A DNA stretch of 64,000 bases, from the NCBI GenBank assembly GCA_905250125.1, contig CAJNOL010000151.1, positions 62,001 to 126,000 on the forward strand, written 5' to 3'. The position numbers and the translations under genes were made by a program. This DNA is from Rotaria sordida (lineage: Eukaryota > Rotifera > Eurotatoria > Philodinida > Philodinidae). Below the pieces are notes generated by a model. It did no database searches. It worked only from the letters and a program-made list of their open reading frames with translations, and was not told where the DNA came from. Below, piece by piece: positions 23,886 to 35,127 of this stretch (positions are counted from its first letter, which is position 1; the number at the start of each line of letters is the position of its first letter).

Positions 23886-25435
23886 ATGGAGTTAGGCAAA
23901 CATAAAGGAGAATTACAGAATAGCTCGTTCGGTTTCGCTCTCAAATTTCTTGTCGAACGTCGGATGAATATCAACAAGTCGTCTATGCAACTTTTGATCG
24001 AAGGCAATAGACGATCTCAATGGTCGACTCATTATTGGGTCAAGAACATCTGCATTGCTTTTATAATCTTAACGATGTCGGCAATTCCACTGTGGGTCTT
24101 TTTGAAACTCATTATTCTTGCTCCGAACACGCCTGACAGCACAAATAATGGACAGTCAAGTGAGTTTCACAGTCATACATGCTTCTTGATTCTGTGAATC
24201 GAATAACCTCGATTGAAGATATATGAAAATCTATAGTTACATGCCTAAAAATCTGTTTAGGATGGTCCAAGACTGGCAGCATGAATAGTGCTCGAATTCA
24301 GCACACCGCATCTTTGTTGAATAATGGTAAAATATTGGTGACTGGAGGTTGCAACGGTTCCGTTCTTAATAGTGCTGAGTTGTACGATCCGACCATAGGA
24401 ATCTGGACAGTGACTGATAGTATGAAGGATAGACGAAGTTTTCATACAGCGTCCGTTTTGCCGAATGGGAAAGTGTTAGTAGCTGGCGGAATTTATGTCA
24501 AAAGTATTTTAAATAGTACCGAATCGTGTTTATTATTACCAAAATCTTCGACAACTATCGATAAAATGAAGAACGTACGAACCAATCACAAAGAGCCAGT
24601 GTACACTGGCAGGAATGAAGGTCAAGTTGTGCTGAAGAGCGCGGAATTGTACGATCCATTGACAGATACTTGGACTACTACTGGTAGCATGACCACTGCA
24701 CGAGTATGGCATACAGCATCCGTGTTGAGAAATGGAAAAGTATTGGTGATCGGCGGCGCTGATAATTTAGCTGTTCTTCAGAGTGCTGAGCTTTATGATC
24801 CTTCGACAGGAATCTGGACAAACACTGATAGCTTGCAGGATACACTAATGTATCACACCGCATCTGTATTAACAAATGGAAAAGTACTAGTTGCCGGAGG
24901 ATTGGGTTCTGGTTATCCCGAAGTTGCTAACTTATATGATCCATCAACCGGACATTGGATACGTGCTGGTGTCATGAATGATCCCCGTGTATGGCATACT
25001 GCATCTGTGTTGATGAATGGAGAAGTGTTAGTTGCCGGAGGATATGAGGATCCTATCCTACATAGTGCTGAGATGTATAATCAATCAACAGGCCTTTGGA
25101 CATCGACAGATATTATGAAGGATGCACGAGACTGGCACACAGCATCGGTGCTATTAAATGGAAAAATCTTAGTGACAGGTGGATATAGTGGCCATAATAT
25201 GACAAGTCTGAATAGTTCTGAGTTGTATGATCCATCAACAGAACACTGGACTACTACTGATCGTATGAACCATGGACGATTGTATCACACAGCATCTGTC
25301 TTAACCGATGGTAATGTGCTGGTGACTGGTGGACTTCTTAATAAAATCTTTCTCAATAGTGCTGAGCTTTATGATCCAGCAGTAGAAACGTCAGCAACTA
25401 TCGATAAAATGAATAAGGCACAGAGCCATGACTAA
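23886..25435 (+). CDS. Type II membrane protein with a kelch-repeat ectodomain
   Basis: Two exons (23886-24159, 24261-25435) encode 482 residues. The N-terminal 54 residues are basic and probably cytoplasmic. A single hydrophobic helix at about 55-79 (ICIAFIILTMSAIPLWVF) acts as signal anchor, followed by a short Thr/Ser/Asn linker. The rest is a tandem array of about eight kelch-type repeats of 45-48 residues. Each is built on SMxxAR..HTASVLxNGKVLVxGG and LxSAELYDPSTG, and should fold as a beta-propeller. Repeats 2 and 3 are degenerate at their junction, and a partial ninth repeat ends the protein. Large families of this kind occur in bdelloid rotifers; function and ligand are not known to me. 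The start is the first ATG in frame; Met27 is an alternative. An AATAAA lies 45 bp past the stop. Confidence 0.85.
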
Positions 25436-25479
25436 TCCAAAAGTGTAATCGATCTTGAGAATAACAAAATTTCTGTTGG

Positions 25480-25485
25480 AATAAA
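25480..25485 (+). promoter_or_regulatory. Polyadenylation signal of the kelch gene
   Basis: AATAAA located 45 bp downstream of the kelch stop codon, on the coding strand. Confidence 0.5.
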
Positions 25486-26504
25486 TGAAAAACGAGAGGA
25501 GTATTTTGATAAACACCTAGAAAATCAATCTTATTTATAAATCTTTATCAGATCAAATCACATCATTGAACAAATCAACTAAAGAGAAAATCATTTTGAC
25601 AAAACAATTTCTTTTCAAGTTAAATGACGATAAGCACATTAAATAGGACACTTTTCGAGCGAATATGAACAAACAAGAATTGAATTCTTAGTTTAATTCT
25701 CATAAATACCTCTTAACGTTCTTCTTACTAATTCGAATACTCTTCAATCATTTCGAAATTGTCAAAAAAAAAATTTATGAAAAACATGGACAATCAAAAA
25801 TGACCAGATTTTCTTTGCTTTAACTATTCTATAAGTAATTCTTCGTTTTTATTTCTTCTCATATTTCTGAACAACTTCAACACATTCAGATCATTTATCT
25901 CATTAACTACAAATCCAACTGATCAATCGAAAAATCACTCTTTTTTTCGTTCTTCTTTTTACACTTAGACAGACAAGAATTATATCAATTAATCATAATC
26001 ATCTGTTTCTTAACTACTATTCTCACAAATCTTCTTCTTCAAAGTTCTTTTCAAGATCTTATCTGATAACATTTCCGATATTTTCTCGACTGATTATCGA
26101 GATTAATCGATTGATTTTTCATTCGAATCAGTAAATCAAGAAAATAAATGTCAATATTTGATGATAAGATCGAAGAGACGTTTATTAGATTGTTTACCGT
26201 TGAATAGTCACAATTGAAAAGTTGATTTATTTCAACGTGTCATTTCCTATTCTTTCTCTACTCGTTAGAGGAATAAAATCTCTTAACTAAATTTAAATAA
26301 ATTTGACACTAACAGAGAATAAGATCAATGACAATGGGATACATTAGATTACCTCGATCTTTCTAATTTTATTTATTGTACGATTCATTTTCATGTCTTT
26401 TTTGTCAAATCTCAGCAAGATCAATATTCTCAAGTTAGTCTCTTTTATGCTTTCCGTTCTTTTTAACGATAACTATCATTTATCAAAACTGTATTTTTGA
26501 CAAG

Positions 26505-26590
26505 GGTGTGGATGTGAGTGTGAGTATTCTGATGGAGATGCTAATATTGTCATCCACATCAACACTCACACCCACAGCCACACACACTCA
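26505..26590. repeat. Imperfect TG/CA hairpin
   Basis: GGTGTGGATGTGAGTGTGAG at the left faces CACATCAACACTCACACCCA at the right, across about 30 bp. An arrangement with the same words recurs near 27075-27150. Confidence 0.6.
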
Positions 26591-27074
26591 AAATTTTGTT
26601 ATCCCCGTTACGGAATACCAGTAAACAAAGTCATGGACCATTATTAACTTTTCACAGCGATTCTGATGTACTGTTTCTTTTCTAAAAAAAATGACATCTG
26701 GCGGTACATTAACGTGACGCGGTCACGGAAGCTGATTTTTGGTACCATTCTCAGTATATGTAATGGAACAATAATTCCGATATTACAAGCGCTCCATAGA
26801 GGCTGGATTAAATTGAAACCTGATTTTGACGTTTGGTTTAATTGTCTAACGACAAATATGCCTGATATTCCTAATTTTCGTTTATTTTCCTGTGTTTCTG
26901 ACTATGATCAACTTCAGCCATAGCAATTCGTATCTATTCAGAATCAGTGTGAGATTTTGCATCGAATAACGTATTGTTCAGAGTTTTTAAGCAAGTGATA
27001 GATGCTGAAAACGGCAAAATATGTGATGTAAACTGTAGTCTTTCGTTTGTCTCTTTCCTGTCACCATTTTATTA

Positions 27075-27150
27075 GGGTGTGATTGTATGGAATGTGAGTG
27101 TGAGTTTGGATGTGGACGCACACAAAGGAAGACTTACACTCACACCCATA
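27075..27150. repeat. Second TG/CA hairpin
   Basis: A TG-rich left side (AATGTGAGTGTGAGTTTGGA) and a CA-rich right side (TTACACTCACACCCATAACC) form a potential stem like the one at 26505-26590. Confidence 0.55.
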
Positions 27151-27332
27151 ACCACCTTCAAGAATTTTTCCAAGTTCTAAAGGATGTGAGTGTGATAGAA
27201 GGAAGTGCATCTACCCGACGATACTCTTCCAGTGAACATATCTCGTAGTATATTGTTTCTTCAAGTTTTATTTCTTAAACACTATAAAAAAAATTTCTAC
27301 CAACAGTCATGCTTCTGTTTTTGACAAAATCA

Positions 27333-28686
27333 TTAATCTTTGCTCTTTCGTTGCCTATTTTTTCCAATCCTTTTCTGGATAAGCTGCCAAATTGTATCTT
27401 CAGCTTTCAGTGTGAGCTTAAGTTCAGTCAATGTCTATCAGAAAAAGTGAAGATGGATGTAAGAGAGATTAAAAAGAATGAAAATTACTCTGTTTTTTTG
27501 TAATGCGTCGGCAAGATACTGCGCTCCTTCGTCACTGATCCGATTACTTCGGAGGTCGAGTGTCTCCAATGCCTGTCGAAAATAGCGAAAATAAATATCA
27601 GAGGAATGAAACGACAATGAAAACTACAATGTTCTTTCGCAATGCATCAGCAAAATATTGTGCTCCTGATATCTCGATTCGATTTTCTTCAAGTTCAAGT
27701 GTGGTCAATGTCTGTGTGAAACAATAAATATGAATATGTTGTGAAAGATATTACGAGAGAACGAGGGTCACCTTGTTGTTTTCTAATGCAAGAGCGAGAT
27801 GTTGTGCTCCCGATACTCTAATTTGATTATTAAATAGATTGAGTGTAGTTAATATCTATCAGAAAAATAAAAATAGATACGAAAATGTTGAAGTATTGGA
27901 TTACCTTGTTGTTATGTAATGTGGCAGATATATATTGTATTCCAAGGTCTCCGATTTGATTGTCTCCAATTCTGAGAGTGGTCAGTGTCTGTGTGAAAAA
28001 GAAGCGACAAATACGAGAGATACTCAGAGACAATAGAAAGTCACCTCATTGTTTCGTAATAAATTAGCGAGATTTTGTGCTCCTGATGCTTCAATATCAT
28101 TGCATGAAAGATCGAGTGTGGTTAATTTCTATAGGGATAAAAAATAGATATAAGAAAGCTGAAAAGTGAATGAAAATCACCGTGCTCATGTTGTTTTGTA
28201 ATGCATCAGCTAAACATTGTGCTCCTGATGCTCCAATTTGATTGGATTTAAGGTTGAGAGTAGTCAAAGTCTGTTAGAAAAAGTCAAGCTAGATATGAGA
28301 GACATGAGAAGAGCATAAAGAGTTACTGTGTTGTTTTGTAATAGATCAGCTATATGTTGTGCTCCTAATATTCCCATCTGATTATCAGAAAGAATGAGCG
28401 TGGTTAATGTCTAGCAGAAAAAGTGAAGATGAACATGAGAGAGATGAAAAAAGATTCAGGATTACCGTATTATTTCGCAGTGCATCAGCAAGATGTTGGG
28501 TGCCTGTTGCTCCGATACGATTGCCTCTGAGATGAAGTGTGGTTACTATCTGGTAGAAAACATTGAAATGGATATGAGAGAGATGAAGCGAATGAAGATC
28601 ACCTTGTGATTTCGTAATGCATTGGCTAAATATTGTGCTCCTAAAGGTCCGATTTGATTGAAATTGAGGTACACAGTAGTAAATAT
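27333..28686 (-). CDS. Leucine-rich-repeat protein, NLR/ribonuclease-inhibitor-like, 5' end not found
   Basis: Ten minus-strand exons: 28686-28603, 28549-28466, 28410-28327, 28270-28181, 28128-28045, 27988-27905, 27855-27772, 27711-27628, 27572-27489, 27434-27333. Each of the first nine is one 28-residue repeat of the form TLTTLxLxxNQIGxxGAQxLADALxNN, cut at the same codon by phase-0 introns of 56-65 bp. The fourth is 90 nt because its donor lies six bases further on. The last exon is a divergent Lys-rich tail ending in TAA. One repeat per 84-nt exon is the pattern of NLRC3-like and RNI-type LRRs. No start codon, NACHT or other N-terminal domain joins in phase. An ATG near 28784 opens a short signal-peptide-like frame but splices out of phase. 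The gene is therefore either 5'-truncated or has an upstream exon I missed. Confidence 0.65.
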
Positions 28687-29347
28687 CTATGTGAAAAATA
28701 AAGAATATGAAAAACGATGCCGCCAATTTTTTTACTAATATAGGTACCTACTTACTTTTAGCAAATAGAATTAAAAAGAAAAAAAATTTCATAGACAACC
28801 ACTAACAATATTGATTCAATCGCCTTCTTATTTTTTATAAATAAATAAATAAATAAATTTAGCTTCGCTACGATTATTTATTATTTTTACCCTCAGAAAA
28901 TTTAATAATAGAAAACACACTTCTATAATATGTTGCTACTGCACGTGTAGAAAAAGAAAACAAAATAAAATATGACTCATATATATTTATGATTATAATG
29001 AATGGGTAGATATGACACACATACATATAGATAAGAAAAAAGTTCCTGACGAAGAAGAACTGAAAAAAAACTTGCAAAATATAGTATAGACTTTTTCTCT
29101 TAATTCATGAATTGTTCACCCTCTCACGTGCATTTCACAGCGCACGTGACGAGGTACATTGCTTCTGTATCGTTTCTTCTTTTTCGTTCTGCATTTTTCA
29201 ACCTCTCTTGTAAAGAGAAAAAAACTTTCATTCATTCTTCTTCAGTTGTGCAAGACTCGTGAAAGAGATTTTTTTTCTTGACATTTTCTCACAACTTTGC
29301 AACGCACAGTGTTGCACACTGGTGAAACATTTTCTGCATCACCCTCA
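28687..29347. other. Intergenic region between LRR gene and F-box gene
   Basis: Contains a (TAAA)n tract at about 28840-28860 and no recognised exon. The right part must hold the F-box promoter. Confidence 0.45.
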
Positions 29348-31636
29348 ATGTCGATACATCACAACTCAACGCTTCAAGCATTACCCGCAGAAGTTCTACA
29401 TCGTATTTTCGATCACCTCGATACACAGACAATATTCTTCTCACTTCGCAACACGTGTCGACGATTGGTAGCAGTTACCAACAGTTATGATCGATGTGTT
29501 CTCGATTTTCAATCCGTTGCAAAATACGATTTTCATCTTCTTGGTCGATTAATTGATCCTCGAAATGTTATTTCGTTGACACTCTCTAAGGACGATGATC
29601 CACTTGATCGAGTCGAATTGTTCCTTTCACTGTTCAGCACTCAACAATTCAGTCGACTTCGATCATTGACTTTACTTAAAATTGAAGAACAACATTTAGA
29701 AGCAATTTTGAAAAATGTCAACACTACTTCGCTCATTTCATTTTCAGTGGCTAGTATAACATATAATGATCGACCCACCAATAAAACTGTAGAACTTATC
29801 TCGTCGATAATCGAACAACAGAATCTTCTTAAATTCGAATTACTAGATGCTAGAGGGCGTGGGCTAGAAAATATGCTTTGGCCAGATCAGTCAATGATTC
29901 AACAACTGAGAATTGACATTTCTATCACTTTCGATCAGATTTGTAAAATCCTTTGCGGCTTACCTCATCTACGCACACTCATTATAGATTTGTTGTCCAG
30001 GTCAAAGTCTAGCGAGGCTACACTGCAGCGGCTTTCCTCACCATTTCGGCAAATTATCTCATTAACCGTGGAAAACATGAGCTTAGAAATTGACGATGTT
30101 GAACTGTTTCTTTCACTGATGCCTTCATTAACTCACCTGAAACTAATTAGTTGTCAGGTGTTTCTAGACGGTAATCTATGGGAACAATTTATTGAAACAA
30201 ATCTACCTTTGTTGATCAGCTTCGAGTTTGTCTTTACAATATGGCGACATATTCCATATACTCTTTCTGATGTCGAATCGCTAATCGCATCATATCGAAC
30301 ACCATTCTGGCTTGAGCAGAAAAAGTGGTTTGTTACCTGTGAATATGGTATCAACAATCCAACGAGGATCGACCTCTATTCATTTCCAATTTGCAAGTCT
30401 TCTTTGACCTATACATTGGAATCAAACAAAGTGTTTCTCTCTACTTTCTCCAACGTGGTTGGTAATGATGCATCCAGAATGGATAATGTGACCAGAGTTC
30501 TAGTGACTGTCTCAGAATCGATGCTTGCGGGCATTGAGCAACAGATGCAAACAAATGTGAGTGTGATGTTTCTTTCTATCTACAAAGATCCCTTAATCAT
30601 ATCAGACTAGAAAAGGCTTCTAATATGTGGTGAAGTCAGAAATTTGACGCTGATCAAAGATTTCGCTCTCAGTTTTGTAAAACTTTCTGAATTGAGAAAT
30701 CTTTTTTGCAAAAGGATTCTGTTAAAAATGGCGAAGAAAAATGGTCAAAACTTAATATCGTTTTCCGGCATCGAAAGTTCGTTAGCACATGGCAGACAAC
30801 CAATTTCTAATGATAATCTGTTTGAAAACGCTTCAATGCCAGTGCCTTTAAAAGCCTAACCCAAATTAATATTTGAGCAACGATACGTCATAGAGGCTGT
30901 TACAGAGTAAGATTTGATAAATTGCATTGTGCTGTATTTGGTGTCTTTTCTTTATTGACCGATGAAACGACTATTTTTTGTAAATCTTGAGGTAAATGAT
31001 GTCACAGGTCCAATTGAAATGATTGTCTCTAGTCACATTCTAGAGGTTCCATGTGTCTTTTTCTCTGTCTAGAATGAAAGAACAAACTATCCTTTACTTC
31101 GAAAAGTGGAAGAACTCCAAATTCAGTTCAATGATAATATATCAGACTGGATTCTGTTTGTTTCGACACTGATCGATCTAACCACAATCATTCAAATTAA
31201 GTTCACAGGTCGATCGACTTATAGAGCAAGACGTAATATGCGAGCCAACATCGCCAGTCTCCTCCAAAGAACATGCTGCCTTGCTTCTCTCACTATAGAT
31301 TACGATTCTTGTATTTATAACAGCTGGAGTGCTGATAATATTTGTTCTATGGTTCCTTCTCATATCAAACATTTAACAGTATCAATTAAGAATCCGGATG
31401 AAATCAAACTTGTTCTTCAACGACTTCCGCATTTATCAAGTGCTCGATTTCGCTTCGGTCGCGCATCATCCTGGAGAAAATTCACTGAATGGTTTGAAGA
31501 GAACAAGGCAGGTTCAAGATACAAAGGTGACGCCTATTCGATGAGTATATGGCTTGAAAAGAATACCGTTCAATCCACAGAACGCAAGCGTGGTAATAAA
31601 AGGATCAAATTGACTGATAATAATTATAATGCATGA
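29348..31636 (+). CDS. F-box protein of a bdelloid-type family
   Basis: Residues about 9-48 form an F-box (LPAEVLHRIFDHLD, then FFSLRNTCRRLVAV), which binds Skp1 in SCF ubiquitin ligases. LRR-like segments follow, such as FSRLRSLTLLKIEEQHLEAI and LPHLRTLIIDLL. The first frame runs uninterrupted to a TAG at 30608-30610 (420 codons). A second open stretch (31073-31636) has VEELQIQFN, then SHIKHLTVSIKNPDEIKLVL and RLPHLSSARF, and a Lys/Arg-rich tail, the C-terminal part of the same family. GTGAGT at 30557 and TTTTCTCTGTCTAG ending at 31072 define a phase-0 intron of 516 bp that would join them into 590 residues. An AATAAA follows at 31677. The alternative is a decayed gene: the putative intron contains frames such as VRNLTLIKDFALSF that look like former coding sequence. 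The substrate is unknown. Confidence 0.65.
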
Positions 31637-31676
31637 ATTATATGAAAATCTCAAAATAGATTGACAATTGTTTTTG

Positions 31677-31682
31677 AATAAA
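31677..31682 (+). promoter_or_regulatory. Polyadenylation signal of the F-box gene
   Basis: AATAAA 41 bp after the stop codon at 31636. It supports 31636 as the true 3' end of the two-exon F-box model. Confidence 0.5.
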
Positions 31683-34410
31683 ACTTTGAGCATTTCGCTT
31701 GTACAACGTAGCGCTGAGAACCCTATGAAACTTCGCATGAGACACATGTTAGGAAAGATTTACAACAAAATTCGAATGGGACAAACATGAACAGTGCGAT
31801 GGATCGAGTTGAGTTGTAAACACGTGTGTTTTTGTCAACATCTTTTGTGGTTTACCGGATACTGCCCAGAGACTTTCAAAATCAAAAAAATTTCATGACT
31901 TTAATCATTCCAAAAAAAACCAAAATCGTTCCATTCATTTCATTATTTTTGCATCATTTTAATTCCATGACTTTGATGACTCCGAAAAATCAAAACCATT
32001 ACATTGCTTTTTATTACTTTTACATCATTTTCACTCCATGACTTCGATTAGATGTCGGAAGAAAAAGAGCAACACTAAGAAAAAGAAGAAGATTGGCAGC
32101 TGATTTTCGATTGCAAGAAAAGAATACCAAACGATTCTCTTTGAATTAAATAACTCGTAAAAAAACTTGTCTTTTTTTGAGAACGTGCAAGTTTTCCAGT
32201 ACAATAATCTGTGAAGAAGATCTCATGAGTATATGTTGCAGTATCGATAATTATATTAATAATCTACGCTGAATATACAACAATAAGCAATAGTACTACT
32301 ATAAAAAGTAAAAGTTAAGAGTACAATCACAAGAACATCATGAGACTCATGAATAGAAGATATCAATGAAATCCCAGCAAGTTTTTTGATTAAGTTTATA
32401 ATAATTGCTTATTAGGCAAAAATAATAATTTGCGTTCTGATTGAATAAAGTAGTTTACGCTTTATAACTAATTCACAATAATTCAGAATTATAATCGATC
32501 AAAATGTTCGCTAAAAAACGAATTTTAAATACAATCATATCATTGATGTTAACCATACTTTTTTTTCTCTCAATAAGATCGTCGTCTTATGTATAAGTAC
32601 ATGTGATTTAGACCGAGACGTAACATGTTATTTTATTCGATATGGTCGCTTGATTAACAATGTTAGAGATGATAGGATAAAAGAAAGAAGAGTAACACGT
32701 TTCTAACATTTTCAAAGACAAGTTTTATTGATATTAATTCTAACGAAAGAAGAAAGAAAAGATATAAAGTTTTTCAGTTAATACAAACTCTACTTGACAA
32801 TAGACTCTGGCAGTACATTTTTTCACACTTGATTTAAACTTGAAATATTCGTTCGAAAATTAAATGTTTTATATAACTATGATCCAATTTTTTCGGGTAA
32901 GACTATTCTCCACATTAACAAGTATTTTTCACATTCATATTTTTTTCCTGAGTGTTATTTTTGATTTATAATTCGAGTATCATGAACATCTTCAGCAACA
33001 AAATATTTATTTCTGTTTTTCCATTAACTGTATACATAATATATTAATACACTTATTCGAATATATTCATGTGAAATAGAACGATAAATATAGAAAGCAA
33101 TAAATCTTTTACAAAGAGATAGAGACAATGAAAAGCCTGTCATTTTTTGACTGTGAACTATTTTTGATTAACTTTAATGATCTATCAGTAATCGAAAGTC
33201 AGACAAAAATGCTGTGCAGGAATTTTCCTTCTCATGTAAAAATAATTTTGAGCAATTTCTCGAGTTTTTTTGTATTTATTTTTATAATAAATCTTATATT
33301 ATTAATCTGCTATATATTTTGACAAAAAAAGTCAGTGTTTATTCGTTTCATTTTAATATTTTTTTTTTGTAATATGACTCGAATTATATCATATCAAAAG
33401 AAAAAATAATCGAAATATTTTTACATTTATTTATTTTTCGAACGCTAATATACACAAGCACAATGCACGTGAATTTAATACGCGATATACAATGCTCTCT
33501 TTCATATTTTTGGAGATTATATGTATTTTTTATGCAATAGCAATATCGTGTGTGTAGCTCATCCCAACCCAATTATCATCATTATCCCTATCAATTCAAG
33601 GTTACAGATATTCTATCCAATCATAAAGAAAGAACATGACTAATAGAATTTCTTTTTCTCTGATCTTCTTGAAAACATCTACTTCTATTGAGTTCGTTGC
33701 GCTTGGATTTTTCCATCTTGTATTAAAGGAACTGATTATTTTTAGTACAACGAACGAAAGAAAAAAAAAAGAGCTTTATCAATTCTGCATTAGAAAATTC
33801 CAATGAACAAAATAAACTATAAAATAGTTGTACCTGCAACGTAGTATTTATTATTAACTTTAGCAAATTCTATCATTGAATCATCTATTTCGAAATAATT
33901 TTTCTTTTCTTATAAGAAAACGGTAAATATTAGAGTTATATATGATAGTTGAGACTGATACTAATGAATATTAACAAACAATACTAAAAGTGAGACAGTC
34001 AGTAACTCATCAATAATATTGTGATAACAATTATCTTTTAGTTATCAATAATCTATATAGATAGAAATGATTTCATTTGCACAAAATATATTGATAATAG
34101 AATTTTAAATTGTTTAAAGAAATGCTATCTAAATAAAACGATCGATTTAATGTTGATATAATAAATATATGTATACAAATGTAATACTACACATCAATTA
34201 TTCATTAGATAATCTATTTAATTATAAGAAATTATTAAAAAACAATACTATGTGATTTATTATTGAAATCAAATATTGATGTATTTATTACATTCATATT
34301 TTTTTAAAATAATATTAATTCATGATTTTACATTCGATGATATGAAAGACATTTTTATAGAAAAATTTCAATAACTCGTCTGCTTTCGATTTAGATTTTG
34401 ATCAATCAAA
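31683..34410. other. Intergenic AT-rich region
   Basis: No recognisable gene on either strand; the open frames are short and of low complexity. It contains a short tandem repeat at 31894-32045. Confidence 0.5.
31894..32045. repeat. Tandem repeat, unit 71-72 bp, about two copies
   Basis: CATGACTTTAATCATTCC at 31894 recurs as CATGACTTTGATGACTCC at 31966 and begins again as CATGACTTCGA at 32037. The units also share CATCATTTT near their ends. Confidence 0.7.
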
Positions 34411-35127
34411 ATGGCAACATCAAATGTTACTGAAATGAAATCTGATCATGTTATTGCTTGGTTAGATAAAAATATGGGTGTCAGTCAAAATAATCGATCT
34501 AGTAAAAAAGATCTTGCCAGTAGTGCTAATGTAGATTGTATACTGTCGAACGAACGTTTGCATGATATCAACTATTTAATTCATAGTGATGATCCATATA
34601 TAAATGATGAACAATGGAATGATTTGATTATAAATGTATTACAAATGTTTACAGATGAAGAAAAATGTATAAAGTTTATTGATGATAATCTCATGGCAAA
34701 TAAACAACCGTTTTTAATTGTATCTGGACAAATAGGTGTCAGTTTTTTACCTAAGATATATCAAAAATTATCTGGTTATATTTATGTCTTCTGTGGTCAA
34801 AGACATTCACATGAATGGACCGGTGAATATTTAAATCATATTGAAATATATGATGATGAAACAGGTTGCTTTGCAAAAGTATTAATAGATATTGGCATAT
34901 ATTACTTAAAAAAAGGTCAAGAAGAAACATCAAATCTAACAAGTTCAATTAAGTATCTTGAATGGGCTCGATGATTATTTATGCGTGCTGCTCAACTTGA
35001 TGGTAACAAAAGAAAAGATTATATTGATATAATAGATGAAACATTGACTGTACTGAAAGCATCACAATCAAATAATAACAACGATGATCAAATGGAACAA
35101 ATAGCGCAAGATGCTAATGAAGGTTAA
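34411..35127 (+). pseudogene. Bdelloid-type protein with one in-frame TGA
   Basis: A frame of 239 codons is interrupted once by TGA at 34972-34974, after 187 codons (WAR-stop-LFMRAAQLDG), and ends at TAA 35125-35127. The central part (FTDEEKCIKFIDDN, PFLIVSGQIGVSFLPKIYQK, YIYVFCGQRHSHEW) resembles an N-terminal domain I recall in bdelloid proteins that continue into ADP-ribosyltransferase or tetratricopeptide domains; no such C-terminal domain follows here. The post-TGA frame keeps the expected helix, so the stop looks recent. Other explanations are a sequencing error or readthrough. An intron is less likely, as no good donor precedes the TGA. The function is unknown to me. Codon use matches the neighbours. 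Confidence 0.45.

Larger units (their letters stand above)
25486..27332. other. Intergenic region with TG/CA-rich hairpins
   Basis: No gene is recognised; the frame 26666-26923 has no familiar domain. Two TG-rich blocks face CA-rich blocks at about 26505-26590 and 27075-27150, and a further TGTGAGTGTGA copy lies near 27184. Confidence 0.5.

Noticed and set aside
26666..26923. 85-codon plus-strand frame downstream of the kelch gene
   Set aside because: No recognisable domain and no exon chain; the codon composition is unremarkable. It cannot be supported as a gene.
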